Positions 13,732 through 24,358 of a DNA stretch of 64,000 nt are shown piece by piece. Position 1 is the stretch's first letter. Each line of letters starts with the position of its first letter. The translations under genes and the position numbers were made by a program. Source of the stretch: Pterobdella sp. o SKG-2022 (taxonomy: Eukaryota > Annelida > Clitellata > Hirudinida > Piscicolidae); the NCBI GenBank assembly GCA_964035795.1, contig OZ038320.1, positions 25,484,118 through 25,548,117 on the forward strand. The letters run 5' to 3'. The notes beneath the pieces were generated by a model. That model saw nothing but the letters and a program-made list of their open reading frames with translations, searched no databases and was not told where the DNA came from.

Positions 13732-15359
13732 TACTTTATAATGCAGTAGTTGATACTGGCTCTTAAATTAAAAAAATGTGTTTTATAATGTCAAAATTTA
13801 AGTATTTTTAGTTTCAAGTTTATTAACCAAATAGCATCAAAGCAACGAACCATACAAAAACTCTCATACGACAAAGTTCCTTGTAGCTTTTCAGCCTTTA
13901 TACCACGTTGCGAACATGCTTCGATACACATATGTAAGGAGCATATATAAGCAACAATGCTTACTGCACATATACATGTGGTCTATATGCGATTAGTTTT
14001 ATTTGTTTGTTAGATTGTATTAATTTGTTTACATTTGTTTACATGTGTTTGGGTAATAATTATTTCATCTTTATGGCCATGCATTCTTACTCATTTTGGA
14101 GTGGTTATGAACAAAATTTAATGAATTTATCTTTACTGTTGCCCATTATTAACACATATTAGTCAATTTTAATATTAAATTTGAAGTTTCTTAATTAATA
14201 AGAGAACAATTCAGATTTATCAAAATAAATATTCAAGATTATGCTGAATTCGTTATGACTTTTGCGAAGTTTTTGGAATAGTAATGAAATTATTTTGAAT
14301 AAAAGCTTTGAGCTTAGTCAAATTAAAAAAAACTTTCATCAAGCTGAAACCGCCTCAATTTTGAAGTTTGAAAAACAGAGAAATATTTTCATAAAAACCA
14401 TCTTCATCATGTAATATAATTAAGTTCAAGATGAAGCTTTTTCATTATTTTTTATCTATTGTGATTTTTTTAGTTTTTTCACCATTTATTTTAATAATAC
14501 AAAAAGAATTATTTTCTTCACATAAAATTTTCAACAATTTTTTTAATAGCCTTTTCCTTTGAACATTGGGGATAAGATAGATTATAATGAAGGCAATCAT
14601 TTCACTGTGTATTTGAGGGTGAAAACTGATCACTATGCTTTTTCTAAAAACCTTTTCTACTGCCATGAAAAAGATTTTTGAAAACTTCAAATAAATCATT
14701 AACTGATATAGTGAACTAAATATAAAAAATGAACTTCATAAAAGTGAAAAAAGGCCATTCAAACAGTATTTACAACACTGAATGAAATTGGAAACTCCAG
14801 TACATAAAACCATGCCAACCTATGAAACATATATGGAATACAAAAGCTTGTATGCTCTTTGAATTCAATGAATTTAAGTTATTTCAAAAACTCCACCGAC
14901 GGAACTAATAATGAAGTAGGAATTTAATTAAAACGATGCTTAATATATTAAGTTTCAACAACAGAATATAAAGAAAAGAAATTTACAAAGTAAAAAATTC
15001 TTCACAATTTAATTTACCTCTGTACTAATATGAAACGAAAAAGTGGGTTTTTAATGTAAAATTACAGATAAGGAAGAACAGTGAGGCACAGCGTGTATTG
15101 GTGTCACGCTGTACTATAATGAAGATTTCAAATATTTACTATGGAAGCTCCTTCATGAAAAGTGTGTTCTCATTTAAGAAGATTGATAACGTTTGTTCAT
15201 GATACAAAAACTATCTTGAATATATCTCAGTGTTTGCTAACGTTTTAAACTTGGTTCTTGCACGACGAAAAAAATAACATGTTCGTGATTTAATTCTACA
15301 TTTTAATTAATAAGTTCCCAAAAAAAAAGGGCGAAAACCGAAGACGACCACATCTTCAA
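13732..15359. other. intergenic, nothing recognised
   Basis: AT-rich DNA upstream of the TRIM9-type start. It may contain the promoter or 5' UTR exons of that gene. No coding exon, RNA gene or transposon core could be identified. Confidence 0.6.
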
Positions 15360-16345
15360 CATCTCAATCAGCAATCCTTACTTCCTCGACCACTTTATCT
15401 TTATCTTTCTGTTCGACCATTCCATCTCTTTCAATTACTTCTCCTTCTACATTTCCTCCAGCTACCACCTTTTTCTCAACTAGTTCATGTTCAAACACCT
15501 CTTCGACTAGTTCAACTTCAACCACCTTTTCGACTAGCTCATCTTCAACCACCTCTTTGACTAGTTCATCTCCAACTACCTCTTCGACTAGTTCATTTCC
15601 TATTACTACTTCATCTTCATCAACCTCAGGTTGAACAACTTCTTCAACTTCATCTAAAAGCAAAACATCTTCAACCTCTTCACTTTCTGCTTCTACAACC
15701 ACTTCATCTCTTAGTTCAATTAATAATTTTCCATCATTAATTTCCCCAGAATCATTCACACCAACCAATTCAACCACACCTATTCTTACTACTAACTCAT
15801 CTCAACCTACTTACAGCACTATTGTCAAATCAAAAAACATACACACTCTCTCATCCATCCATTAACAAAATTTCACACTCACTCCTTCCCATCCAACATA
15901 AAATCCCTTCTATTAAAAAAACCCCACTCATTATAAAATATTCCACCAAAGTTATCTCAATCACAGGTGACTCCTAGTGAATTGTGCAAGAGATTGGTTT
16001 CGTCCATCAACTTTTTACAACAAGCCTTTAAATCTTTTCCTAAGCATGTTTGAGAGTCTACTGATGCTGTTGTCTGGGAAGCTGACTCTGCTGATTCACT
16101 CAAGGATGCCAAACTTTTCCTTTCTTCTCTTCCCAACATACGCCTCCACGACCCAGTTTTTTGAATCCAACAATCACCGTCTAGGATCTACCGACATGGG
16201 TTACTAATGAGGAACTTAAAACTTCTTCCAATCTCCTCTTTCCATCTGTGATCCCAGCGCTTTCCGTGCCTTTAGGCACAGGCCCAACGCACAAAACCCT
16301 TCTACTCGTGACTGGCTTATCCAAGTTCCAAGCAATGTTTTCCCC

Positions 16346-16618
16346 ATGTTGAACAAGTCCAAGAATGTAAATCTCCCTTTTGCTAGATTCCCTTTCCACT
16401 CTCGCATCCATCCAACTAGAAGTCTGAATTGTCAGACTTATGGTCATAACATATCTAAGCGCCAAAATCCTAGAGTATGTGAGCACTGCGGCAAAGACCA
16501 TTCGTCTGACAACTGCCCTAAAACCTTTCCTTCCTTTTGTGTTCCCTGCTTTAAAGCAAAGCGCTCTTGCCATGACCATGTCACAACATCCTCCTCTTGT
16601 CCCCTTTATAGACAACAA
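16346..16618 (+). pseudogene. retrotransposon ORF1 zinc-knuckle remnant
   Basis: This frame reads Cys/His clusters including CEHCGKDHSSDNCP and a following CVPC, matching the CCHC-type nucleic-acid-binding knuckles of Jockey/L2-type ORF1 proteins. It stops just before the RT part. The upstream Ser/Thr-rich portion lies in other frames, so the ORF1 is broken. Confidence 0.7.
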
Positions 16619-16621
16619 TAA

Positions 16622-17684
16622 ACACTTTAATATTTCTGATCTCGCTCTTTCTTGGTTTCGCTCTTACCTCTTTCAACGTTCTCAGTTCGTTAAAATGGAC
16701 AATTTCTCTTCTTCTCTTACATCACTCAATTCAGGCGTGCCGCAGGGCTCCGTTCTGAGACCAATCCTTTTCTCTCTTTATACATCACCCATGTGTAGCA
16801 TTATTGTACAGCACGACTTGCTATTTCACCAGTTCGCTGATGACATCACTCTTTTCACCGGAGTCTCTCACCTAGATCCTAGCCCCACTCTCCTTAAATT
16901 ATCCAGTTGTCTTTCCGCTCTAAACTCCTGGTTTTCCCAAAGCCAACTGAAATTAAACCCTTATAAGAGTGAGGTGATGTTTGTCGGCAGCTCTCGTCTT
17001 TTAGAAAAATACAATCTCCCTTCTGTGGTAACTCTCGACGGCACCACACTTCCTATATCTTCCAAGCTCAAAATCTTTGGTGTCGCCTTAGATTCAAATT
17101 TGTCTTTTGCTCACTTTATTTCTCAAATAATCCAATCTTCCAATTTCCATATCTATGCCATAAAACAAGTATGGAAATTCTTACCTCTTTCCACTGCTAA
17201 TGCCCTCTTTAGCTCACTAGTTTTTTCCAAATTGGACTACTGTAATTCTCTTCTTTGCAGGCAGCCAAACTATTTTTTATGCAAACTTCAAGCCCTCCAA
17301 AACCACGCGGCCAAGACGGTTCTTCAAGCTGATTATTTCAGCTCTTCCAGCGACTGTCTTGATCGTTTGCACTGGCTACCTGTCTCCCAAAGATGCAAGT
17401 TTAAATTACTTTGGCTCATTGCATGCACTCTCAAGCTTGAACAACCTGCTTATCTTTTTGATCTTTTGTCAATCAGACACACACGTCAACCACTCAGATC
17501 CTTGCACTTTGGTCTCCAGCTTCATCAACCTGTTTCTTCAGACTTGTTTACTAGTCGCTCTTTTTCTCACCAGGCTCCACGTCTGTGGAATTCACTTCCT
17601 TCTAACTTGCGATCATTGCCTTCTCTCATGAACTTTCGCAAACTTTCGAAAGCTCACTTATACCATAAACATCCCCAGTCATAA
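16622..17684 (+). pseudogene. reverse transcriptase C-terminal part, L2-like
   Basis: The continuous frame contains a GVPQGSVL block, the catalytic FADDITLF block (Y/FxDD), a thumb region with K-x-FGV, and the C-terminal LDYCNSLL, LHWLPV and APRLWNSLP motifs characteristic of CR1/L2-clade ORF2. RT blocks 1-3 and the endonuclease are missing. The open frame continues upstream to 16440 only because it reads through ORF1 sequence out of register. The frame is still open, which suggests a fairly recent copy. Confidence 0.88.
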
Positions 17685-17764
17685 TCTCTTACAAACTTTG
17701 AGCGCCTCTGAAGCAATCTTGAATTGATAACTGTGCGCTATAAAAATCTTAATAATAATAAGTT

Positions 17765-20450
17765 ATAAAAATTAGTGTTATTAACTTGAAGTTTCACAAA
17801 GAAGAGCAAATGGTGTAGAATGTAGAGCAAATTGATATGTGCAGAGGTGTGAATGAGTCAAACCACTCGAAAAAATTAAATTGCTTCATACTCTCTTCAT
17901 ATCCTAGAAGAATCTATCATACACTGAAATGAAAACATGCATTTTAAGGATTTAGTTTCCCAATGGTAAGCAAGCAGATCTCTTTAAAAGGTGAATTCAA
18001 AAATTTTATTAATAGGAATACAAAAGACTATGTCCATTATATTGACTGTAGGCAATCCATACTATTATGGGGCTAGTTGTATAAATATTCAAAAATAATA
18101 TACACTATTCACGTATGTGTATAACTACTCACATTCAATTTACGCATCATTATGTATTGTAAAATACATAAAATATTTTAAAAGTGTATATTTCAAAAGT
18201 TCATAAAGAGTTAATTGAATGGATCCACTGAATTTTATTCGGATGTTATTATGTAGTTAAGCTGTGGCATTGATTAGTTGCTTTCTAATTGGGTAACTTT
18301 ACCTCCTAACATTAGCTTGTCAATACATGAAATGACATTTGCACAATTCCATTCATGTGTTTTTTAGAATAAAAATTAAATAAAATGAAAAGAACTTTTT
18401 AATAATAAATATATTTGTGTTAAAATCAATTATTCATAAGAAAAGTTCTCAAAATATCCATAGATAAAAGTCTAGAATTGAAAGAAAACAAAATTGGTAC
18501 GAAAATTTTTTTAATTAAAAGAAAAGCACTCAAATTGGCAAAGATTGAGGTTAGATAAGTATCGGCTAGGTTTTAAGTTCTAAAAAAATCTTATCTATCA
18601 AAAGTTCGCTTTGTTAAATTATAACAAAGATGTAGAACTTTCAAGATAATAACGTTAACACATACATACATATGAAAAGGTTCCTCTTTTTAGATATCTG
18701 ATAACTTAGTTATGATTTATCATTTTGTTTTGTAGAGTCCTTATTATTTGTATAAAATGTTTCAGCTTTTTGATTTAATTTACGAAGTCTTTTGTTACTA
18801 ATGAGATATGCCCATTATCAGGCTTGGGACAAAAGCTATTATAACATGGTTTAAGTGATCATTTACTATAACAGAGTGATTAACTGTAGAGTGCTGAAAG
18901 AGGGCTAAAATAAAAGTGAAAAACTTTGATAATGGTACTCATCTTATTTCAGGGCATGATTCATACTTTCAGGATTTCACGGGAACTTGGATACTGGAAA
19001 TTTTTTGAATAATATCTGTGTATACTTTCAAATAATATTTCTGTATAATTTCAATTAATTAATAAATGTTGGTTTTACTTAAAAATTATTTTTAAATATA
19101 TTTAAAAACTTTTAATATTTATAGTAAAGAATTAATTAAAACAAACTAACTATTTGAAGTCAAATCTCTAAGCAATTTGTAAAAATATTGATTTATAGAT
19201 CGACCAATTACACGTGCAAACACGGGATAAAGCTGTATATATTTTAATAATTAGAAACTTTGAGTTTTTAAAATCAGTGGATGAAAGAATCCAGCTGTTG
19301 GACTGTAATATACATGAGCCATGAGAAGACTTTTTAAAAAGTCTGCTATTATTCTTGATAAAATTCAAAATTGAGAAAAATGATGTTACTTGGAGAAAAA
19401 TGTGACCGAAAAAGTTCGGTAGAGATAAATCAAAAAAAAAATATGTGAGAAATCAAATACTCAAACAACGAAAAATTGAATTAAAGAAAAAAATAAGAAA
19501 GTTAAAGAAAAAAACTATTCAATAATAAAAAAAATCACTGAAAAACATGCAAAATTATTTAAGCATCTTTTTCATGTATATAAGGTATTGAAGAATTGAA
19601 AAGATCAGCTCGGAGCAACAAAGGAGATGATATCTTGAGATAGGAACAAAGCACAATGACGCTGTTGCGTCTAATATTATAATGCTTTGCTAGCGTGAGC
19701 TGTTTGAATTGCCCGTTATGCGACATGAAACCATGAATTATCTTCTTTGAAATGGTGCTCTTTAAGTTAATGGGTTAGGTTCCTCAATCTAGTCTCAACC
19801 ATATCCACTAGGTAAGTATGTACTAAAGCTCCCTTGTTTTCATCATGTGAACTGTGATGATTAGTGATTTTTTCAATTGAAGTCTACATTTAGATGTCAA
19901 GTTTTATAAGAATCGTCTTGACCCTGCATCAAAACCAGTATCTAGGTTTTCAGTCTATTGAGTTGCAAATATATATTATGAAAAAATAGATTAGTTTCTT
20001 TAATTTGAGTTTTGAAAATCATTCGATATAGAACGTTTATTCCAAAATTTTTTTGTTTATAAGCAACGGAAGAACTCAGTCATGTAATTAAATTGCATCG
20101 CAAATATCATTTTGAACGAAATTTTATTGAAGCTTTTTATAATAAAAAAATTCCTTTTAATGATACTTGAGAATTTCCTACTCTTAACCATGTTACAATA
20201 GATTTAGTTTTTATCGACAGATGGACTGTAAAGAGCTTGAACAAGTAAACAAAACAATTAATGTACAGATTGAAGGCATATAAGAAAATGGACAAATAAA
20301 AATAAAATCATAAAAAAATTTGCATTTATAATGAAAACAAAATACAGTGAAAAATAAACTTCAGCCAACGAGTTTCCATATTCTTGTTGACAATTATCAA
20401 GATTAGTATTTAAGCTTTATCGGATAATCACTAAAACATTCATTCAATTT
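17765..20450. other. intergenic, nothing recognised
   Basis: AT-rich sequence without a supported exon. It includes the downstream flank of the 20.45 kb gene (- strand), whose 3' UTR and polyadenylation signal are expected here. Confidence 0.55.
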
Positions 20451-22843
20451 TTACGACTTCTCAAAGCCTATGCAGGCATCGGTCGGTATGGAATCAATGG
20501 GTGAAGACTCAACTTTGATCACTTGCTCGGCTCCATATATGGCTCGCAAGGACCCCTTAGTTTCGCAAGTAACTACCGTGTCTTCCACTCTTGTAAAGCC
20601 ATTACAATCACCCAAAATATCAGCCAGATTAACGGCAGGAATTTCTAGGATTTCTAAAATACGTTTGGTTTTACGGTCTTTTATATATACAGGGATAACA
20701 TGGTTGATGGCTCTAATAGAGGATGAAACTATGAAATCTGCTGTCATATCTTCCTCTCTGATCTGCAACGATGCCACAGTTCGAGACTTCTTGCTTACCG
20801 TTACCTGTGGTTTATTCAATTATTAATACAATATAAAAATGTTTAAGACTTAAATATATGATAAATATGCCTAAATTACAGTCAGCTAACTACCGAGGTA
20901 TGGCCGACTATCATCAATTCATTTTTAAAACTTTATAAAATTAAAAAAATTTAATAATTATTTCCTAACTTGATTATTAACTTCCCATGACAAAGACTCC
21001 TCATACGACTGGCCTGTGGTTTTGGTAACTTGCAGTTCACCACTCAATCCACCAGTTATCCTGCAAAAGTCTAATGAGTCGCCAGCAGCATTGGTGAGGG
21101 GGTTGGTGGCAGAAGGAATGGTGAACCTCACATCGACATTGCTGCCCATTTTAAAGCCTCTCTGAATCGAAATATCACATCTGAAAATATGTTTAACACC
21201 ATTACATCCTATTTGATCAAAATCCCGTATGTTAAGACCATTTGAATGTTTAAGTTTTTTAGGTTAAATCCTGAATATTTAATTATATAATTTTGAAAAA
21301 TAATTTTTTAATGCTTTAAAAAGAAATTAAATTAAAAACAAAGCAAAATAATGTTGAAGAATCAATACTTTTTATATTTTGAGTACGAAGCTTCTCGTAA
21401 GTATATAATTGATATATATGTATATAACTGATATATATGTATATAACTGATATATATGTATATAACTGATATATATGTATATAACTGATATATATGTATA
21501 TAACTGATATATATGTAATAAAGACATTTATTTAGAAATGAGTGCCATTGAACTTCAAAAAAAATTTTTTCAATTTGGTTTTTGTAGACTACTATCGGCA
21601 GTTAGACTTACGAGCAGCTTTGTTTAGTTTAGTTATAAAAATGTTTGCTTATAATTACATTGTTTTATTGTTAATAATGATTATATTGCTTAAAAGTACA
21701 TTAAGATGTCTCTAAAAAGTTACATTGTTTCATTTTGTAGCTAAGTAACAAACACAATTCCATCATTACCTTGAGGTAGTTTTCCTTTCCGCTTTCAAAG
21801 TGAAATTCTGGGGTTGGTCAGAGTTATTATTGAATTCAGTCCTAAAAAGACATAGGTCTCTTTGAAGGACTTTCGACTTGAGTTTTTTCACTTTGGTTTT
21901 CTTATCTTCATGGTCGGGATGGTCTCGTATTCTAAAGCTTGACAGACGATGACTGATGTCCAAGTAGTTCCAGTTGACTTCCAAGACAAATCTTGAATAA
22001 TATCGATTAATAATAAAAATTAGAAGGACTGAAAAACGAAATTCAAATTTTTGAATTTCAGTTTTTATTCTTTGAAAAATGAGGGTTTCAAAGATACTTT
22101 ATTTTAAAGAAACTAAAATTTTCGATAAGTACAATTTTATCATAATTCATTATGGTAATGACTAATGAATTATGATAAAATTGTACTTATCGAAAATTTT
22201 AGTTTCTTTAAAATAAAGTATCTTTGAAACCCTCATTTTCAAAAAAATAAAAAGTGAAATTATAACATACAAGATACTTACAAGAAATTTTTGTATGTCA
22301 ATACATTGGTTTATGGGCTAATAGGTATTCACCAATAATAAAAAATAAAATAAACGAAAGTTTCGATATACATAGCGTTAAAATGGCAGAAGAGTAATTA
22401 TATAAAACAATTAAATGAAACCCGTTCCAGCATAAACTTTTGTAAATGAGTTATATTTTAATTCCAATAAAAAGAACTACTATATGACTTTTGAGACAAA
22501 AGACAATAAAAAGTGAAGAAATAAGAGACAAAAACAATTTTAAAAAATCATTTTAATTTTATATTTTTTTTCACACAAAAAAATTGTGTAATTGTCCACG
22601 GACTCCTAGTCTTTTGAACTTTATTCAAACTTATCTTGTTTTTTATTCAAACGCACATAGTTTTTTTTACTTTTGTTTCCTGAACAACCGGTCGATGAAG
22701 TTAGCATCGGAAAGTTCCCTCCAGGCGTACCTGACCAACAGCTTGGAAATGTCCACCATAGGGTCTCTGTCAACATTACGCTTGCCTATCGCCGAGAACT
22801 TCATTCTGACGGGGTTTTGTGTACGTTTCATTGTGTGATTCAT
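20451..22843 (-). CDS. ETX/MTX2-like (aerolysin-fold) protein, four exons
   Basis: Exons on the - strand: 22689-22843, 21770-21991, 20970-21180, 20451-20804. Phases match (2, 2, 0) and give 313 codons plus stop. All acceptors are AG; donors are GT, the first (GTTGTT) being weak. Without splicing there, exon 1 would hit a stop ten codons further on. The middle of the protein is Ser/Thr-rich with alternating polar and hydrophobic strands. It runs from an Asn-rich NNNSDQPQNFT stretch through a Thr-Thr-Ser-Arg-Cys junction and a Gly-rich strand to an EESLSWEVNNQ segment, then a Val-rich C-terminal beta region. This matches my memory of arthropod proteins related to the ETX/MTX2 beta-pore-forming family, which oligomerise and insert a beta-barrel in membranes. 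No signal peptide is visible at the chosen Met; Met at codon 5 or 14 is an alternative. Activity cannot be judged; it may be a defence or housekeeping relative. Confidence 0.62.
21401..21517. repeat. 19-bp tandem repeat, six copies, intronic
   Basis: The unit GTATATAACTGATATATAT is repeated six times with one mismatch in the first copy. It lies in intron 2 of the ETX/MTX2-like gene. Noncoding minisatellite; near identity of the copies implies recent expansion. Confidence 0.9.
22076..22239. repeat. perfect 77-bp inverted repeat with 10-nt spacer
   Basis: Left arm 22076-22152 and right arm 22163-22239 are exact reverse complements, separated by ten bases. The structure sits in intron 1 of the ETX/MTX2-like gene. 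It could be a foldback/MITE-type element or a recently formed palindrome. No clear target-site duplication was seen and no coding content is present. Confidence 0.93.
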
Positions 22844-24358
22844 GGAGGAGTGCGGGTGTATTCTTTTTAATAATTCCGTTTTGCCAATGTTTTTAATTTA
22901 TAAATTGTTTTTTCTAAAAAGTTTATGAATGTATTTGTATTTTGAAAAATATATTTGTTTCTTTCATTAGTTTTGCACTTCTTTAAGAAATTATATGTTT
23001 CTAATCTTTTTTTGAATATTATTGCATACATTTTTGAGTATTTTAGTATAGCTTAAACAACTTCAGGCACATTCACAAATTATTTTTGCTTTTATGAAAG
23101 ATTGTTGTTTGTTTTTGTATAAAAAATTTATAATATTTATCAATTTTTTATTATCTCTTAATTGTTTCAAAAGCCTTACACTCCTTTGTATTGTTAAGTT
23201 GAAATGTAAATTAAGTATATTTTTAATAAATTGAGACTTGGGATGCTTCACACTTAATGAGCTTGAATAAATAACCACATCTAGTCTGAAAACATTTTAA
23301 AACATGCTAACATACCTTCAAGCTTTTAGCCAAATTATAACACAAATAGGCTTGAAACAAAAAGATTTTTTAATGAAAGCATTACATTAACAATTTTTGG
23401 ACACTATTACTTAATATGCTAATGCAGCTTAAACTAAACAAAAACCAAAATCTTTCTCCAGCTTCTAGCTGTTTAGCATACAACGTGTACATTTTTTGTA
23501 CGCTATCCATTTAACTCATAGATCCATAACATAGTATAAGGCATACATTCATAGATATTGATATGCAAGTAATCTTTTTATAAAGAATTTCTAATTGAAA
23601 TAAACTCTTTTCAATTTGTTTTCGAGTATTCATTATTATTTTTTATTAAGTTTATTAATATTCTCTTTTGAGTTTGAAGGTACATAAGATGCCTCTAAAA
23701 TTTTAATATTTCCAGTATTGACAGTTTTTTGATCTTTTAAACAATAAGAATAATTAAATTTAAATTATTTTTATTATGGAGAGTAGTGATTCAAGCTCAC
23801 AAAAAACCAATCTTTCCATAGTGTTACGCAACACGTCAAAAAATTTGTTTAATTAAAAATAGAAAAACGTTGAAATGTTAGTAAAAGCGATGAAACAAAT
23901 GAATGAAACGGTGAAATTAATAATAAAAAGTTTAAAAGGTTCAAATGCTTTATTTGATAATTTTTTTAGTTTATTATATAACCATTACCAGTAGTTCTAA
24001 TAACACTAATTGGTACATGCAAACATCATTTGATACTCGACCTTGCACTATTTTGGTTATTATTACACTTAAAAACAGAGAAAGTGTGAAACGAATGAAG
24101 TTAAAACTCTTATAAAAGCTTGTTAAACAGATTGGCTTCAATGAAAATGGATGAATGTGAAGATTGTAAGACTAACATAAAACCTAAAAATGTTTGGGGA
24201 AGTGAACTGAAGACGTTTCCTAAAATTTCATACGAAGAAGTTGACGCATTTGATCTTAATCCTTTTCAAAGGTCATGAATGCTTGATAAACCTTTACACT
24301 AGTATAAAGAAAGTTGTCACTATAAGTCATACATAATATCATATGAAAGCGAATAATT
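22844..24358. other. intergenic, with one small possible exon
   Basis: Mostly AT-rich flank between two - strand genes. A short coding-like + strand frame at 24133-24268 is listed separately. No other exon is supported. Confidence 0.55.
24133..24268 (+). other. possible orphan exon or small ORF
   Basis: A plausible acceptor (TTAAACAG) precedes 24133 and a GT donor follows 24268. The frame between is open, starts with Met at 24141 and has balanced composition (Cys, Asp, Glu, Pro, Trp, Phe), unlike the AT-driven noise around it; unspliced it would stop at 24278. No family is recognised and no partner exon was found. Confidence 0.3.

Larger units (their letters stand above)
15360..17760 (+). 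mobile_element. internally deleted L2-like non-LTR retrotransposon
   Basis: The segment is visibly less AT-rich than its flanks. From the 5' side it has a Ser/Thr-rich ORF1 region (15360-15950, interrupted frames), a zinc-knuckle segment (about 16430-16618), then the C-terminal part of a reverse transcriptase (16622-17684). The 3' end is a GCGCTATAAAAATC motif followed by (TAA)n at about 17735-17760, the typical L2/CR1-group terminus. The apurinic endonuclease and the first RT blocks are absent: zinc-knuckle sequence abuts the middle of RT, so an internal deletion lies near 16615-16630. Non-autonomous relic. Confidence 0.88.

Noticed and set aside
15364..15777. Acidic Val/Glu-rich 137-codon frame on the - strand
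   Set aside because: It is the antisense of the Ser/Thr-rich ORF1 region of the L2-like retrotransposon.
16181..16618. 145-codon - strand frame
   Set aside because: Antisense shadow of the retrotransposon zinc-knuckle region.
22584..22870. Two + strand frames
   Set aside because: They overlap exon 1 of the - strand ETX/MTX2-like gene in antisense, and that exon fits the phase of the next exon.
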